64,000 nt of DNA from Komagataeibacter nataicola. Its GTDB lineage: Bacteria; Pseudomonadota; Alphaproteobacteria; Acetobacterales; Acetobacteraceae. The stretch is from positions 86,593 through 150,592 of the forward strand of contig NZ_NIRT01000006.1 of assembly GCF_003207795.1 (NCBI RefSeq), given 5' to 3'. The notes beneath the pieces are model-generated. The model had not been told where the DNA came from. It saw only the letters and a list, made by a program, of their open reading frames with translations, and ran no database searches. A program made the translations under genes and the position numbers. Shown piece after piece: positions 55,068 to 64,000 of the stretch; positions within the stretch are counted from its first letter, which is position 1; every line of letters starts with the position of its first letter.

Positions 55068-56888
55068 ATGAACACAGCAGCGCACCAGACCGACATGAAG
55101 CCACACGCAGCGGGCACGGATACATCCGTGCTCAGCGGTGCGGAGGTGCTTCTGCGCGTACTGGCGGAGCAGGGGGTCGAGGTCATTTTCGGCTATCCCG
55201 GTGGCGCGGTCCTGCCGATTTATGATGCCATTTTCCGCCAGGATGCGATTCGCCACGTTCTGGTCCGCCACGAGCAGGCCGCCGTGCACGCGGCCGAGGC
55301 CTATGCCCGCTCGACCGGCAAGGTGGGCGTGGTGCTCGTCACCAGCGGGCCGGGTGCCACCAACACCGTGACCGGCCTGCTCGATGCCATGCTGGACTCG
55401 ATTCCGGTGGTCTGCTTCTCGGGTCAGGTTGGCGTGCCGCTGATCGGCACCGATGCCTTTCAGGAGGCGGACACGACCGGCATCACCCGCCCGGCCACCA
55501 AATACAACTATCTCATCCGCCGGGCGGAAGATGTGGCGCCGTGCGTGCACGAGGCCTTCCATATCGCGCGCAGCGGCCGCCCCGGCCCGGTGCTGGTCGA
55601 TCTGCCCAAGAACCTGATGGTCGGCCCCGCACCCTATAGCGACGCCCCGCGCGTGCCGCACCCGTCCTACCGCCCGCAGACCGAGCCGGGCCGGGATGTG
55701 ATCGCGCGCGCCGTGGCCGCCATGAAGGGCGCGCGCCGCCCGCTGTTCTATACCGGTGGCGGCATCATCAATGCCGGGCCGGAGGCATCCGCCGCCCTGC
55801 GCAGACTGGTGGAAAAGACGGGCTTTCCGTGCACCTCCACGCTGATGGGGCTCGGGGCCATGCCCGCGGGCGACCGGCGTTTCCTGGGCATGCTGGGCAT
55901 GCACGGCACCTACGAGGCCAACATGGCCACCCATGGCTGCGACGTGCTGATCGCGCTCGGTTCGCGCTTTGACGACCGCGTGACCGGCAGGCTCGATGCG
56001 TTCTCGCCCGGCTCGTTCAAGATCCATGCCGATATCGACCCCAGCCAGATCAACAAGATCGTGCGGGTTGACGTGGGCATTACGGGCGATGCGCGGCGCG
56101 TGATCGAGATGATGCTGGAGGAGTGGGAGTGCACGCCCGCCAATACCCGCCAGCCCATCGACATGGCGCAGTGGTGGCACCAGATCAATGAATGGCGCAA
56201 GACCGACAGCCTCGGTTTTGTGCAGGATCGCGCACCCGAGGCGATCATCCGCCCGCAATACGCCATTCGCCGCCTGCATGAACTGGCCACCGCCACCGGG
56301 CGCGACACCTATGTCTCGACCGAGGTGGGGCAGCACCAGATGTGGGCGGCACAGCATTTCGGCTTCGACAGGCCCAATCGCTGGCTGACCTCTGGCGGGC
56401 TTGGCACCATGGGCTACGGGCTGCCTGCCGCCGTGGGCGCACAGATCGCCCACCCCGATGCGCTGGTGATCGACATCGCGGGGGAAGCTTCCACGCTCAT
56501 GAACATCCAGGAGCTTTCCACCATCGCGCAGTATCGCCTGCCGGTTAAGGTGTTCATCCTGAATAACCAGTATATGGGCATGGTGCGCCAGTGGCAGGAA
56601 CTGCTGCATGACTCGCGCTATTCCGAGAGCTACAGCGCGGCGCTGCCCGATTTCGTGAAGCTTGCGGAAAGCTTTCATGGCAAGGGCCTGCGCGCGACCT
56701 GCGTGGGCGAGCTTGATGGCGTGATTGCCGAGATGCTGGCCCATCCCGGCCCGGTGGTGGCGGATATATGCGTGGCGCAGGATGAAAACTGCTACCCCAT
56801 GATCCCTTCGGGGGCTGCGCATAACCAGATGCTTCTCGGCCCCGATCAGGATGACGAGATCAGCGCCGAAGGCCGCATGCTGGTCTGA
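55068..56888 (+). CDS. ilvB: Acetolactate synthase, large subunit
   Basis: A 606-residue ThDP enzyme. The catalytic Glu lies in VRHEQAAVHAAEAYARSTG (about 66-84). The cofactor metal motif reads IDIAGEASTLMNIQELST followed by LNNQYMGMVRQWQ; the usual GDAS Asp is Glu here (residue 473). It joins two pyruvates (or pyruvate plus 2-oxobutyrate), the first step of branched-chain amino-acid synthesis. First gene of ilvB-ilvN-ilvC. Confidence 0.96.
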   Translation: MNTAAHQTDMKPHAAGTDTSVLSGAEVLLRVLAEQGVEVIFGYPGGAVLPIYDAIFRQDAIRHVLVRHEQAAVHAAEAYARSTGKVGVVLVTSGPGATNTVTGLLDAMLDSIPVVCFSGQVGVPLIGTDAFQEADTTGITRPATKYNYLIRRAEDVAPCVHEAFHIARSGRPGPVLVDLPKNLMVGPAPYSDAPRVPHPSYRPQTEPGRDVIARAVAAMKGARRPLFYTGGGIINAGPEASAALRRLVEKTGFPCTSTLMGLGAMPAGDRRFLGMLGMHGTYEANMATHGCDVLIALGSRFDDRVTGRLDAFSPGSFKIHADIDPSQINKIVRVDVGITGDARRVIEMMLEEWECTPANTRQPIDMAQWWHQINEWRKTDSLGFVQDRAPEAIIRPQYAIRRLHELATATGRDTYVSTEVGQHQMWAAQHFGFDRPNRWLTSGGLGTMGYGLPAAVGAQIAHPDALVIDIAGEASTLMNIQELSTIAQYRLPVKVFILNNQYMGMVRQWQELLHDSRYSESYSAALPDFVKLAESFHGKGLRATCVGELDGVIAEMLAHPGPVVADICVAQDENCYPMIPSGAAHNQMLLGPDQDDEISAEGRMLV

Positions 56889-56989
56889 TCTTGCGCCTGC
56901 CCGTGGTGCTCCGTGTCACGGGTTTCCGTCCTTTCCTGCCGCCCCTGCCCCCCGCAGGGCGGCGCCCCAAGCAGTCAGGAAACACCATC

Positions 56990-58577
<1,588 letters not shown>

Positions 58578-58622
58578 TCGACGCAAAATAATGGGGGCGA
58601 TCTGCCGCCACCGTATTTTCAG

Positions 58623-58656
58623 CGCCAGCCGGATTGTTCCGGCTGGCGTTTTTTTT
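58623..58656 (+). terminator. Rho-independent terminator of the ilvBNC operon
   Basis: CGCCAGCCGGA-TTGT-TCCGGCTGGCG, an 11-base perfect stem, followed by a run of eight T. Confidence 0.95.
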
Positions 58657-58752
58657 ATGTCCGCTTTCGTGGGGCCGCCCCGCATTTGCCGTGACACGAC
58701 CGGGCACGGGTGCCACCATGCGCGCCGGTATGAACAGCAGGAGCGCCGTATC

Positions 58753-59445
58753 GTGACGGACTACGTAATTCCCCCCTACACCCTTCCTGTCGTGCCAGTG
58801 GAGGGGAGTGCGGGTGTCTTTCCTGTCAGGCGGATATGGTGCGTGGGGCAGAACTATGCCGCTCATGCGCGCGAGATGGGCAGCAACCCCGAGCGCTCCG
58901 AACCCTTCTTTTTTGCCAAGCCTGCCGATGCGGTGGTGCCCGGTGGCGGGCTGCTGCCGTTTCCCGTCAGCACGGCGGACCTGCACCATGAAGTCGAGCT
59001 TGTCGCCGCCATCGGGCGCGAGGGGGCTGACATTGAGGTGGAGAAGGCGCTCTCGCACATTTATGGCTACGCGGTGGGGCTGGACATGACCCGGCGCGAC
59101 CTGCAGGCCGCCGCCAAGAAGGCGGGCCGCCCGTGGGCGCTGGCCAAGGGGTTTGACCAGTCCTGTCCCATTTCCGCGCTGGTGCCTGCCGCGCGCATCG
59201 GTCACCCCGACAGTGGGGCCATTGCCCTGAGCGTCAATGGCGAGCAGCGCCAGAAAGGCGACCTGGTGGAGATGATCTGGTCCGTGCCCGAGATCGTGGC
59301 CTGCCTCAGCCGTTTTGTCACCCTTGCGCCGGGCGACCTGATCATGACCGGCACGCCCTCGGGCGTGGGGCCGGTCAAGCGGGGCGACGTGCTGCATGCC
59401 ACCTGCGCCGGGGTGGGCGAACTTAACGTGACCTATACCGGCTGA
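58753..59445 (+). CDS. Fumarylacetoacetate-hydrolase-family protein
   Basis: A 230-residue FAH-fold protein starting with GTG (read as Met; TDYVIPPYTLPV). It has WCVGQNYAAHAREMG, the metal ligands in DLHHEVELVAAIG, GYAVGLDMTRRDLQ, and MTGTPSGVGPV near the end. Family members hydrolyse or decarboxylate diketo acids (maleyl/fumaryl-pyruvate, oxaloacetate). AGGAGCGCC upstream decides the GTG start; earlier starts give no family match. It stands alone between the ilv terminator and a hairpin repeat. Confidence 0.9.
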   Translation: MTDYVIPPYTLPVVPVEGSAGVFPVRRIWCVGQNYAAHAREMGSNPERSEPFFFAKPADAVVPGGGLLPFPVSTADLHHEVELVAAIGREGADIEVEKALSHIYGYAVGLDMTRRDLQAAAKKAGRPWALAKGFDQSCPISALVPAARIGHPDSGAIALSVNGEQRQKGDLVEMIWSVPEIVACLSRFVTLAPGDLIMTGTPSGVGPVKRGDVLHATCAGVGELNVTYTG

Positions 59446-59463
59446 AGCCTGCCGCTTGTGGAT

Positions 59464-59517
59464 GATAAAAGTTTTTGAGTGCCGCTTTTTGAAAAAAGCT
59501 TCACCAAAAACTTTTCA
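59464..59517. repeat. Dispersed hairpin repeat, copy 8
   Basis: GATAAAAGTTTTTGAGTGCC, then GCTTTTTGAAAAAAGC and TTCACCAAAAACTTTTC. One of the two hairpins is lost. It lies between the FAH-family gene and the aldo/keto reductase gene. Confidence 0.7.
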
Positions 59518-59574
59518 TTGCTGGTGCAATTGCTGCGGGCGGGCGTTTTACAGACCTTTAGGGGAGGAAAAGAA

Positions 59575-60648
59575 ATGCAATATCGTCAGCTTGGCCGTTC
59601 GGGCCTCAGGATTTCAGCTTTCACGCTGGGCACCATGACCTTTGGCGGCAAGGGTGACTTCGCCAAGACCGGTGACACCGACCTTGCAGGCGCCCGCCGC
59701 CAGCTTGACCTGTGCATCGAGGCCGGGATCAACATGTTCGATACCGCCGATATCTATTCATCCGGCGTGTCGGAGGAAATCCTGGGCGCGGCGCTGAAGG
59801 GCCGCAGCGATGACATCATGGTCACTACCAAGGCCCGCTTTACCATGGGCAAGGGGGCCAATGATGCCGGGTTGTCGCGCTATCATCTCATCCGCGCGTG
59901 CGAGGCCAGCCTCCAGCGGCTGGGACGTGACCATATCGACCTGTATTACCTGCATGAATGGGATGGCCAGACCCCGCTCGATGAAACGCTCGAAGCGCTC
60001 GATACTCTGACCCGCGCGGGCAAGATCCGTTATACCGGAGTGTCCAACTTCTCGGCATGGCACCTGATGAAGGCGCTGTCGGTTGCCGAGCGTGACCGGC
60101 TGATCGCCCCCGTGGCGCAGCAGATCTATTACTCGCTCCAGGCGCGCGAGGCGGAATATGAACTGCTGCCGCTTTCGCTCGATCAGGGCATTGGCGTGCA
60201 GGTGTGGAGCCCCATGGCCGGTGGGCTGCTTTCAGGCAAATACCGCCGCGGCAGGCCGCAGCCCGCAGGCACGCGCCAGATCGAGAAATGGGGCGAGCCG
60301 CCGGTTCATGACATTGAAAAACTGTATGATGTGGTGGAAGTGCTCGTCAGCATTGCCGAGGCCCGCAACATTTCCGCAGCCCAGGTGGCGCTGGCCTGGG
60401 TGGCGCAGCGGCCCGCCATTACCTCCATCGTGATCGGCGCGCGCACCGAGGCGCAGCTTGTCGATAACCTCAAGGCAGCCGACCTTGTGCTGAGTGCTGA
60501 AGAAATCAGCCGCCTTGATGAAGCAAGCGCTCCCCCGCTGCTTTATCCCTACTGGCATCAGGCGAGCAATGCCTCTGACCGGCTCTCGGCCGCGGACCTG
60601 CTGCTGCTTGGCCCCGCCGTGGCGGCCAAGGCCAGCAGGCCAGAATAA
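59575..60648 (+). CDS. Aldo/keto reductase
   Basis: A 357-residue NADPH-dependent aldo/keto reductase: MQYRQLGRSGLRISAFTLGT at the start, the catalytic Asp-Tyr-Lys set in NMFDTADIYSSGVSEEILG and MVTTKARF, His in DLYYLHEWDG, and the cofactor loop VIGARTEAQLVDNL near the end. It reduces or oxidises carbonyl compounds; the substrate is unknown. ATG 59575 follows AGGGGAGGAAAAGAA. Confidence 0.93.
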   Translation: MQYRQLGRSGLRISAFTLGTMTFGGKGDFAKTGDTDLAGARRQLDLCIEAGINMFDTADIYSSGVSEEILGAALKGRSDDIMVTTKARFTMGKGANDAGLSRYHLIRACEASLQRLGRDHIDLYYLHEWDGQTPLDETLEALDTLTRAGKIRYTGVSNFSAWHLMKALSVAERDRLIAPVAQQIYYSLQAREAEYELLPLSLDQGIGVQVWSPMAGGLLSGKYRRGRPQPAGTRQIEKWGEPPVHDIEKLYDVVEVLVSIAEARNISAAQVALAWVAQRPAITSIVIGARTEAQLVDNLKAADLVLSAEEISRLDEASAPPLLYPYWHQASNASDRLSAADLLLLGPAVAAKASRPE

Positions 60649-60737
60649 AGACGGAAGTTTCCGGGTGCCGCCTTTTTTCGGAAAGGCGGCGTTCTTCTGA
60701 TGCTTTTTGGAAAAAGCTTCACCAAAAACGTCTTTGA
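60649..60737. repeat. Dispersed hairpin repeat, copy 9
   Basis: GAAGTTTCCGGGTGCC, GCCTTTTTTCGGAAAGGC, GGCGTTCTTCTGATGC, TTTTTGGAAAAAGC and TTCACCAAAAACGTC. Close in order to the full-length copy at 15099-15185 but with point changes in the outer arms. It lies 3' of the aldo/keto reductase. Confidence 0.7.
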
Positions 60738-60863
60738 CTGTTGATGATTTTTGCGAGGACAGGTCGGTATCGGCCTGTGTCCTGCGTCATACACCCGCCC
60801 ATGACAGTTGCAGGGTGTCTTCATAACCTTTCGGGTGAATGGCCGTTACGCCGATAAGGCACG

Positions 60864-60889
60864 GCAACCTTGATCAGGATCAAGGTTGC
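60864..60889. promoter_or_regulatory. FNR/FixK-type box in a larger palindrome
   Basis: GCAACCTTGATC-AG-GATCAAGGTTGC is a perfect inverted repeat; its core TTGATCAGGATCAA (60870-60883) fits TTGAT-N4-ATCAA without mismatch. It lies about 195 bases before the clpB ATG and about 220 bases after the upstream gene. Confidence 0.6.
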
Positions 60890-60961
60890 GGACCCTGCGC
60901 CGATGGTCAGCTAACCCCATGATCAGACACGGCATGAACGAAGGAAACAGGCGGTCGGCAT

Positions 60962-60990
60962 CTTGTAATAACATCGGGTGGATCCCATCT
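60962..60990 (+). promoter_or_regulatory. Sigma-32 (RpoH)-like promoter of clpB
   Basis: CTTGTAA - 14 bases - TCCCATCT, compared with the CTTGAAA-N14-CCCCATNT consensus: one change in each box and exact spacing. It is located 88 bases before the clpB ATG. Confidence 0.7.
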
Positions 60991-61077
60991 GGAATCCAGC
61001 GCCTTGCCGTTGCCTGTTGAGGGACGGCGCAAAGGCAGAACCATCATGTCGCCTGATTGAAAGGGACGAAGAAACAG

Positions 61078-63681
61078 ATGAACATCGAGAAATTCACGGA
61101 ACGCTCGCGCGGTTTCCTGCAGGCCGCCCAGACCATCGCCATGCGTGACTACAACCAGCAGTTGACACCCGAGCATCTGCTCAAGGCCCTGCTTGATGAT
61201 GATCAGGGTGCCGCTTCCTCCCTGATCCGCGCCGCTGGCGGTGACGTGCCCGCCATTACCGGCGCCAACGAGGCCGCCCTTGCCAAACTGCCCAAAGTGC
61301 AGGGCAGTGGCGCGGGCCAGCCCAGCGCGACGGGTGAACTGGTGCGCGTGCTTGATGCCGCCGAGCAGGCCGCGCAGAAGGCGGGCGATGGCTATGTGGC
61401 GCAGGATCGCCTGCTTGCTGCCATTGCCGCATCGGAAACGCCTGCCGGTCAGGCCCTGCGTGCCGGTGGCGCTACGCCGCAGGCGCTGGAAAAAGCCATT
61501 GCCACCATCCGTAAGGGACGCACCGTGGATAGCGAAAACGCTGAAGCCAATTTTGACGCGCTGAAGAAATATGCCCGCGACGTGACCGAGGTGGCCCTTC
61601 AGGGCAAGCTCGATCCGGTGATTGGCCGTGATGAGGAAATCCGCCGCGCCATTCAGGTGCTGGCGCGTCGCAGCAAGAATAATCCGGTCCTGATCGGTGA
61701 GCCGGGCGTGGGCAAGACCGCCATCGTCGAAGGGCTGGCCCAGCGTATCGTCAATGGCGACGTGCCCGAGGCGCTCAAGAACAAGAAGCTGCTTTCGCTC
61801 GACATGGGCGCGCTGGTTGCGGGTGCCAAGTTCCGTGGTGAGTTCGAGGAACGCCTGAAAGCGGTGCTGAAGGAAATCGAGTCCGCCGAGGGCCAGATCA
61901 TCCTGTTCATTGATGAGATGCACACCCTTGTGGGCGCAGGCCGCAGCGATGGCGCGATGGATGCCTCCAACCTCATCAAGCCTGAACTCGCGCGTGGCGT
62001 GCTGCACTGCATTGGCGCCACCACGCTTGATGAATACCGCAAGTACATCGAGAAAGACGCAGCTCTCGCCCGGCGTTTCCAGCCGGTTTATGTGGGCGAG
62101 CCGACGGTGGCCGATACCATCTCCATCCTGCGTGGCATCAAGGAGAAATACGAACTCCATCACGGGATCCGTATTTCCGATGGTGCGCTGGTGGCGGCGG
62201 CAACGCTGTCCAACCGCTACATCACCGACCGCTTTCTGCCTGACAAGGCCATTGATCTTGTCGATGAGGCCGCAAGCCGCCTGCGCATGCAGATCGACAG
62301 CAAGCCCGAGGAACTCGATGAGCTTGACCGCCGTCTGATCCAGCTCAAGATCGAGCGTGAGGCCATCCGCAAGGAAGACGATGCGGCGAGCAAGGAGCGC
62401 CTGGTCAAGCTGGAAGGCGAACTGTCGGAACTACAGGAAAAATCCGATGCGCTGACCGCCGCCTGGCATGCTGAAAAAGACCGCGTGAACGCGGTGCAGA
62501 AGCTGCAGGAGGAAATGGACCAGATCCGCTCGGATATCGAGATCGCCCAGCGCAAGGGTGACCTCGCCCGGGCATCGGAGCTGATGTACAGCCGCCTGCC
62601 GCAGCTTCAGGCCCAGATTGCCAAGGCGCAGGAAGAGGCTGACCAGATCAGCAAGGGCGATGGCATGGTCAGTGATACCGTGACCGATCAGGGCATCGCC
62701 GCCGTGGTCTCGCGCTGGACCGGCGTGCCGGTGGACCGCATGCTCGAAGGCGAGCGCGCCAAGTTGCTGCGTATGGAAGATGAACTGCGCAAGAGCGTGG
62801 TGGGTCAGGAACCTGCACTCAAGGCGGTATCGAACGCCGTGCGCCGTGCCCGTGCCGGGTTGCAGGACCCCAACCGTCCCATCGGTTCGTTCCTGTTCCT
62901 TGGCCCGACGGGGGTGGGCAAGACCGAGCTGTGCAAGGCGCTGGCCCGCTTCCTGTTCGATGACGAGAAGGCGCTGTTGCGCATCGACATGAGCGAGTTC
63001 ATGGAGAAGCATGCGGTCTCGCGGCTCGTCGGCGCCCCTCCCGGTTATGTCGGGTATGAGGAAGGTGGCGTGCTGACCGAGGCTGTCCGCCGCAGGCCCT
63101 ATCAGGTCATTCTGTTCGATGAGGTCGAAAAGGCGCATGAGGATGTGTTCAACATCCTGCTGCAGGTGCTCGATGATGGCCGCCTGACCGATGGGCAGGG
63201 ACGCACGGTTGACTTCCGCAACACGCTGATCGTGCTGACCAGTAACCTTGGCTCCGAAGTGCTGGCGCATCTGCCTGATGGTGAATCGGTTGATAGCGTG
63301 CGGCCCGAGGTCATGCAGGTGGTGCGCAACCACTTCCGGCCCGAGTTCCTCAACCGCCTGGATGAGATCATCCTGTTCTCCCGCCTGCAGAAGGCGGATA
63401 TGGGCAAGATCGTGGAAATCCAGATCGGTCGCCTGCGCAAGCTTCTGGCTGACCGCAACATCCAGCTCCGTCTGGACAAGGGCGGCGAGACCTGGCTGGC
63501 GAATGAGGGCTATGACCCGGTCTATGGTGCCCGCCCGCTCAAGCGCGTGATCCAGCGCGCCCTGCAGAACCCGCTGGCGGGCCTGCTGCTTGAAGGCACC
63601 ATTCATGACGGTGAAACCGTGACCGTTGATGCGAAGGATGACCACCTGACCATCAATGGCACCGAGGTTGAGGCCGACTGA
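61078..63681 (+). CDS. clpB: ClpB disaggregase
   Basis: An 867-residue protein with the complete ClpB order: Clp N-domain (about 1-145), first AAA+ domain (Walker A GEPGVGKT at 207, Walker [10 protein letters not shown]), coiled middle domain (about 405-525), and second AAA+ domain (Walker A GPTGVGKT at 609, with the conserved YVGYEEGG loop). It extracts polypeptides from aggregates together with DnaK. ATG 61078 follows AAAGGGACGAAGAAACAG. A sigma-32-like promoter and a strong terminator frame the gene. Confidence 0.97.
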   Translation: MNIEKFTERSRGFLQAAQTIAMRDYNQQLTPEHLLKALLDDDQGAASSLIRAAGGDVPAITGANEAALAKLPKVQGSGAGQPSATGELVRVLDAAEQAAQKAGDGYVAQDRLLAAIAASETPAGQALRAGGATPQALEKAIATIRKGRTVDSENAEANFDALKKYARDVTEVALQGKLDPVIGRDEEIRRAIQVLARRSKNNPVLIGEPGVGKTAIVEGLAQRIVNGDVPEALKNKKLLSLDMGALVAGAKFRGEFEERLKAVLKEIESAEGQIILFIDEMHTLVGAGRSDGAMDASNLIKPELARGVLHCIGATTLDEYRKYIEKDAALARRFQPVYVGEPTVADTISILRGIKEKYELHHGIRISDGALVAAATLSNRYITDRFLPDKAIDLVDEAASRLRMQIDSKPEELDELDRRLIQLKIEREAIRKEDDAASKERLVKLEGELSELQEKSDALTAAWHAEKDRVNAVQKLQEEMDQIRSDIEIAQRKGDLARASELMYSRLPQLQAQIAKAQEEADQISKGDGMVSDTVTDQGIAAVVSRWTGVPVDRMLEGERAKLLRMEDELRKSVVGQEPALKAVSNAVRRARAGLQDPNRPIGSFLFLGPTGVGKTELCKALARFLFDDEKALLRIDMSEFMEKHAVSRLVGAPPGYVGYEEGGVLTEAVRRRPYQVILFDEVEKAHEDVFNILLQVLDDGRLTDGQGRTVDFRNTLIVLTSNLGSEVLAHLPDGESVDSVRPEVMQVVRNHFRPEFLNRLDEIILFSRLQKADMGKIVEIQIGRLRKLLADRNIQLRLDKGGETWLANEGYDPVYGARPLKRVIQRALQNPLAGLLLEGTIHDGETVTVDAKDDHLTINGTEVEAD

Positions 63682-63709
63682 CACCGGCGCACCGCACCGG
63701 ATTTAAGGA

Positions 63710-63735
63710 AAGGAGGGGCCTGCCCCTCCTTTTTT
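63710..63735 (+). terminator. Rho-independent terminator of clpB
   Basis: AAGGAGGGGC-CT-GCCCCTCC stem followed by TTTTTT. Confidence 0.92.
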
Positions 63736-63838
63736 CATATAATTTTCACTTTAGCGCATTTTTTTTTGGTGCGGTTTGTGACTGTTATGTGTGTTTTATG
63801 GCTGAATTCCGTGTGTTTTCAGGGTTTTTGGCATGGCG

Positions 63839-63867
63839 TTGACAGGGGGGGCTAATATCCGTAAAAG
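63839..63867 (+). promoter_or_regulatory. Strong promoter, probably of an rRNA operon
   Basis: TTGACA (63839-63844), a 17-base spacer, and TAAAAG (63862-63867), followed by a GC-rich GCCCC discriminator. The perfect -35 and GC-rich discriminator are typical of rRNA promoters. Confidence 0.55.
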
Positions 63868-64000
63868 CCCCTTCACCGGACGGCGATGCTGCTCCGGCGG
63901 GTCTTTGACAAGAGAATAGAGAGAGTATCTGGAAGGGATATGCTGGCGGCGCGGTTGTTGCTCTTTATGGGGCGATGATTGGCGGTCTGGACTGGGTGAG
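63868..64000 (+). other. Probable 16S rRNA leader (rRNA gene outside the window)
   Basis: No frame here looks coding. The stretch GGTCTTTGACAAGAGAATAG and GAGAGAGTATCTGGAAGG resembles the antitermination/processing leader seen before 16S rRNA genes of alphaproteobacteria. The 16S gene would begin right of the window; this is an inference from the leader style only. Confidence 0.45.

Larger units (their letters stand above)
60738..61077. other. clpB upstream region
   Basis: About 340 bases without a gene. It holds the perfect FNR-type box (60870-60883), nested in a 12-base inverted repeat (60864-60889), and the sigma-32-like promoter (60962-60990). The clpB ribosome site is AAAGGGACGAAG. Confidence 0.6.

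Noticed and set aside
54960..56822. Open 620-codon minus-strand frame
   Set aside because: Antisense shadow of ilvB and the end of miaA, rich in Arg/Gly/His without motifs.
63839..63858. TAATAT after TTGACA as a promoter pair
   Set aside because: Spacing of only 8 bases is far too short; the TAAAAG box at 17 bases is used instead.

Overview
The window looks like the chromosome of an acetic acid bacterium (Acetobacteraceae, most likely Komagataeibacter or a close Gluconacetobacter relative). The evidence is the high GC content, a hopanoid (hpn) cluster, acetate kinase paired with phosphoketolase, an IS5-type insertion sequence, and a dispersed hairpin repeat built on AAAAGTTTTTGG / AAGCTTTTTTCAAAAAGCTT units. 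The genus is inferred from gene content and style, not from a marker gene.

Layout. 1-7348 (minus strand): the 5' part of the hopanoid RND transporter gene hpnN, an hpnL-type membrane protein, the riboflavin operon ribD-ribE-ribBA-ribH behind an FMN riboswitch, and an aquaporin-like gene with altered NPA motifs. 7577-15090: a porin, small conserved proteins, a ThiF/MoeB-like plus DsrE-like pair, an SH3 protein and pyruvate kinase. 15198-17212 (minus): tyrA and a second flippase-like gene. 17406-23774: hpnABCDE and hpnG, making squalene and modifying hopanoids; squalene-hopene cyclase is absent between hpnE and hpnG. 24100-27727: ackA-xfp, behind a perfect FNR/FixK-type box. 28122-31556: a solitary BREX-type PglX methyltransferase. 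31613-36162: a class II aldolase-family gene, a LysR regulator and a two-gene polar amino-acid ABC importer.

The accessory core is 36207-41676. A tRNA-Leu(TAA) gene carries an integrated island with an intact tyrosine recombinase, an HNH nuclease gene, and a two-gene operon (a 59-aa membrane protein plus a 350-aa protein) whose products share a short G-x-I-x-I-Q-S-x-R-D-T-x-V motif. The far end of this island is a second copy of the tRNA 3' end followed by a truncated second integrase, cut off by an IS5-type element. This is the wreck of a tandem island array. The two-gene operon is the best candidate here for an undescribed system.

42016-46287 (minus): a MarR-controlled efflux set lacking its expected inner-membrane pump, plus two small membrane proteins. 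46389-49038 (plus): an ABC-transporter-like operon whose ATPase has lost every catalytic motif and whose permease is half-size. 49073-60648: housekeeping genes (YcgN-like, YgjP-like, nadK, nitrilase, CDF transporter, serB, miaA, ilvB-ilvN-ilvC, FAH-family, aldo/keto reductase). 61078-63681: clpB, with a sigma-32-like promoter and another perfect FNR-type box upstream. The window ends in what looks like the promoter and leader of an rRNA operon.
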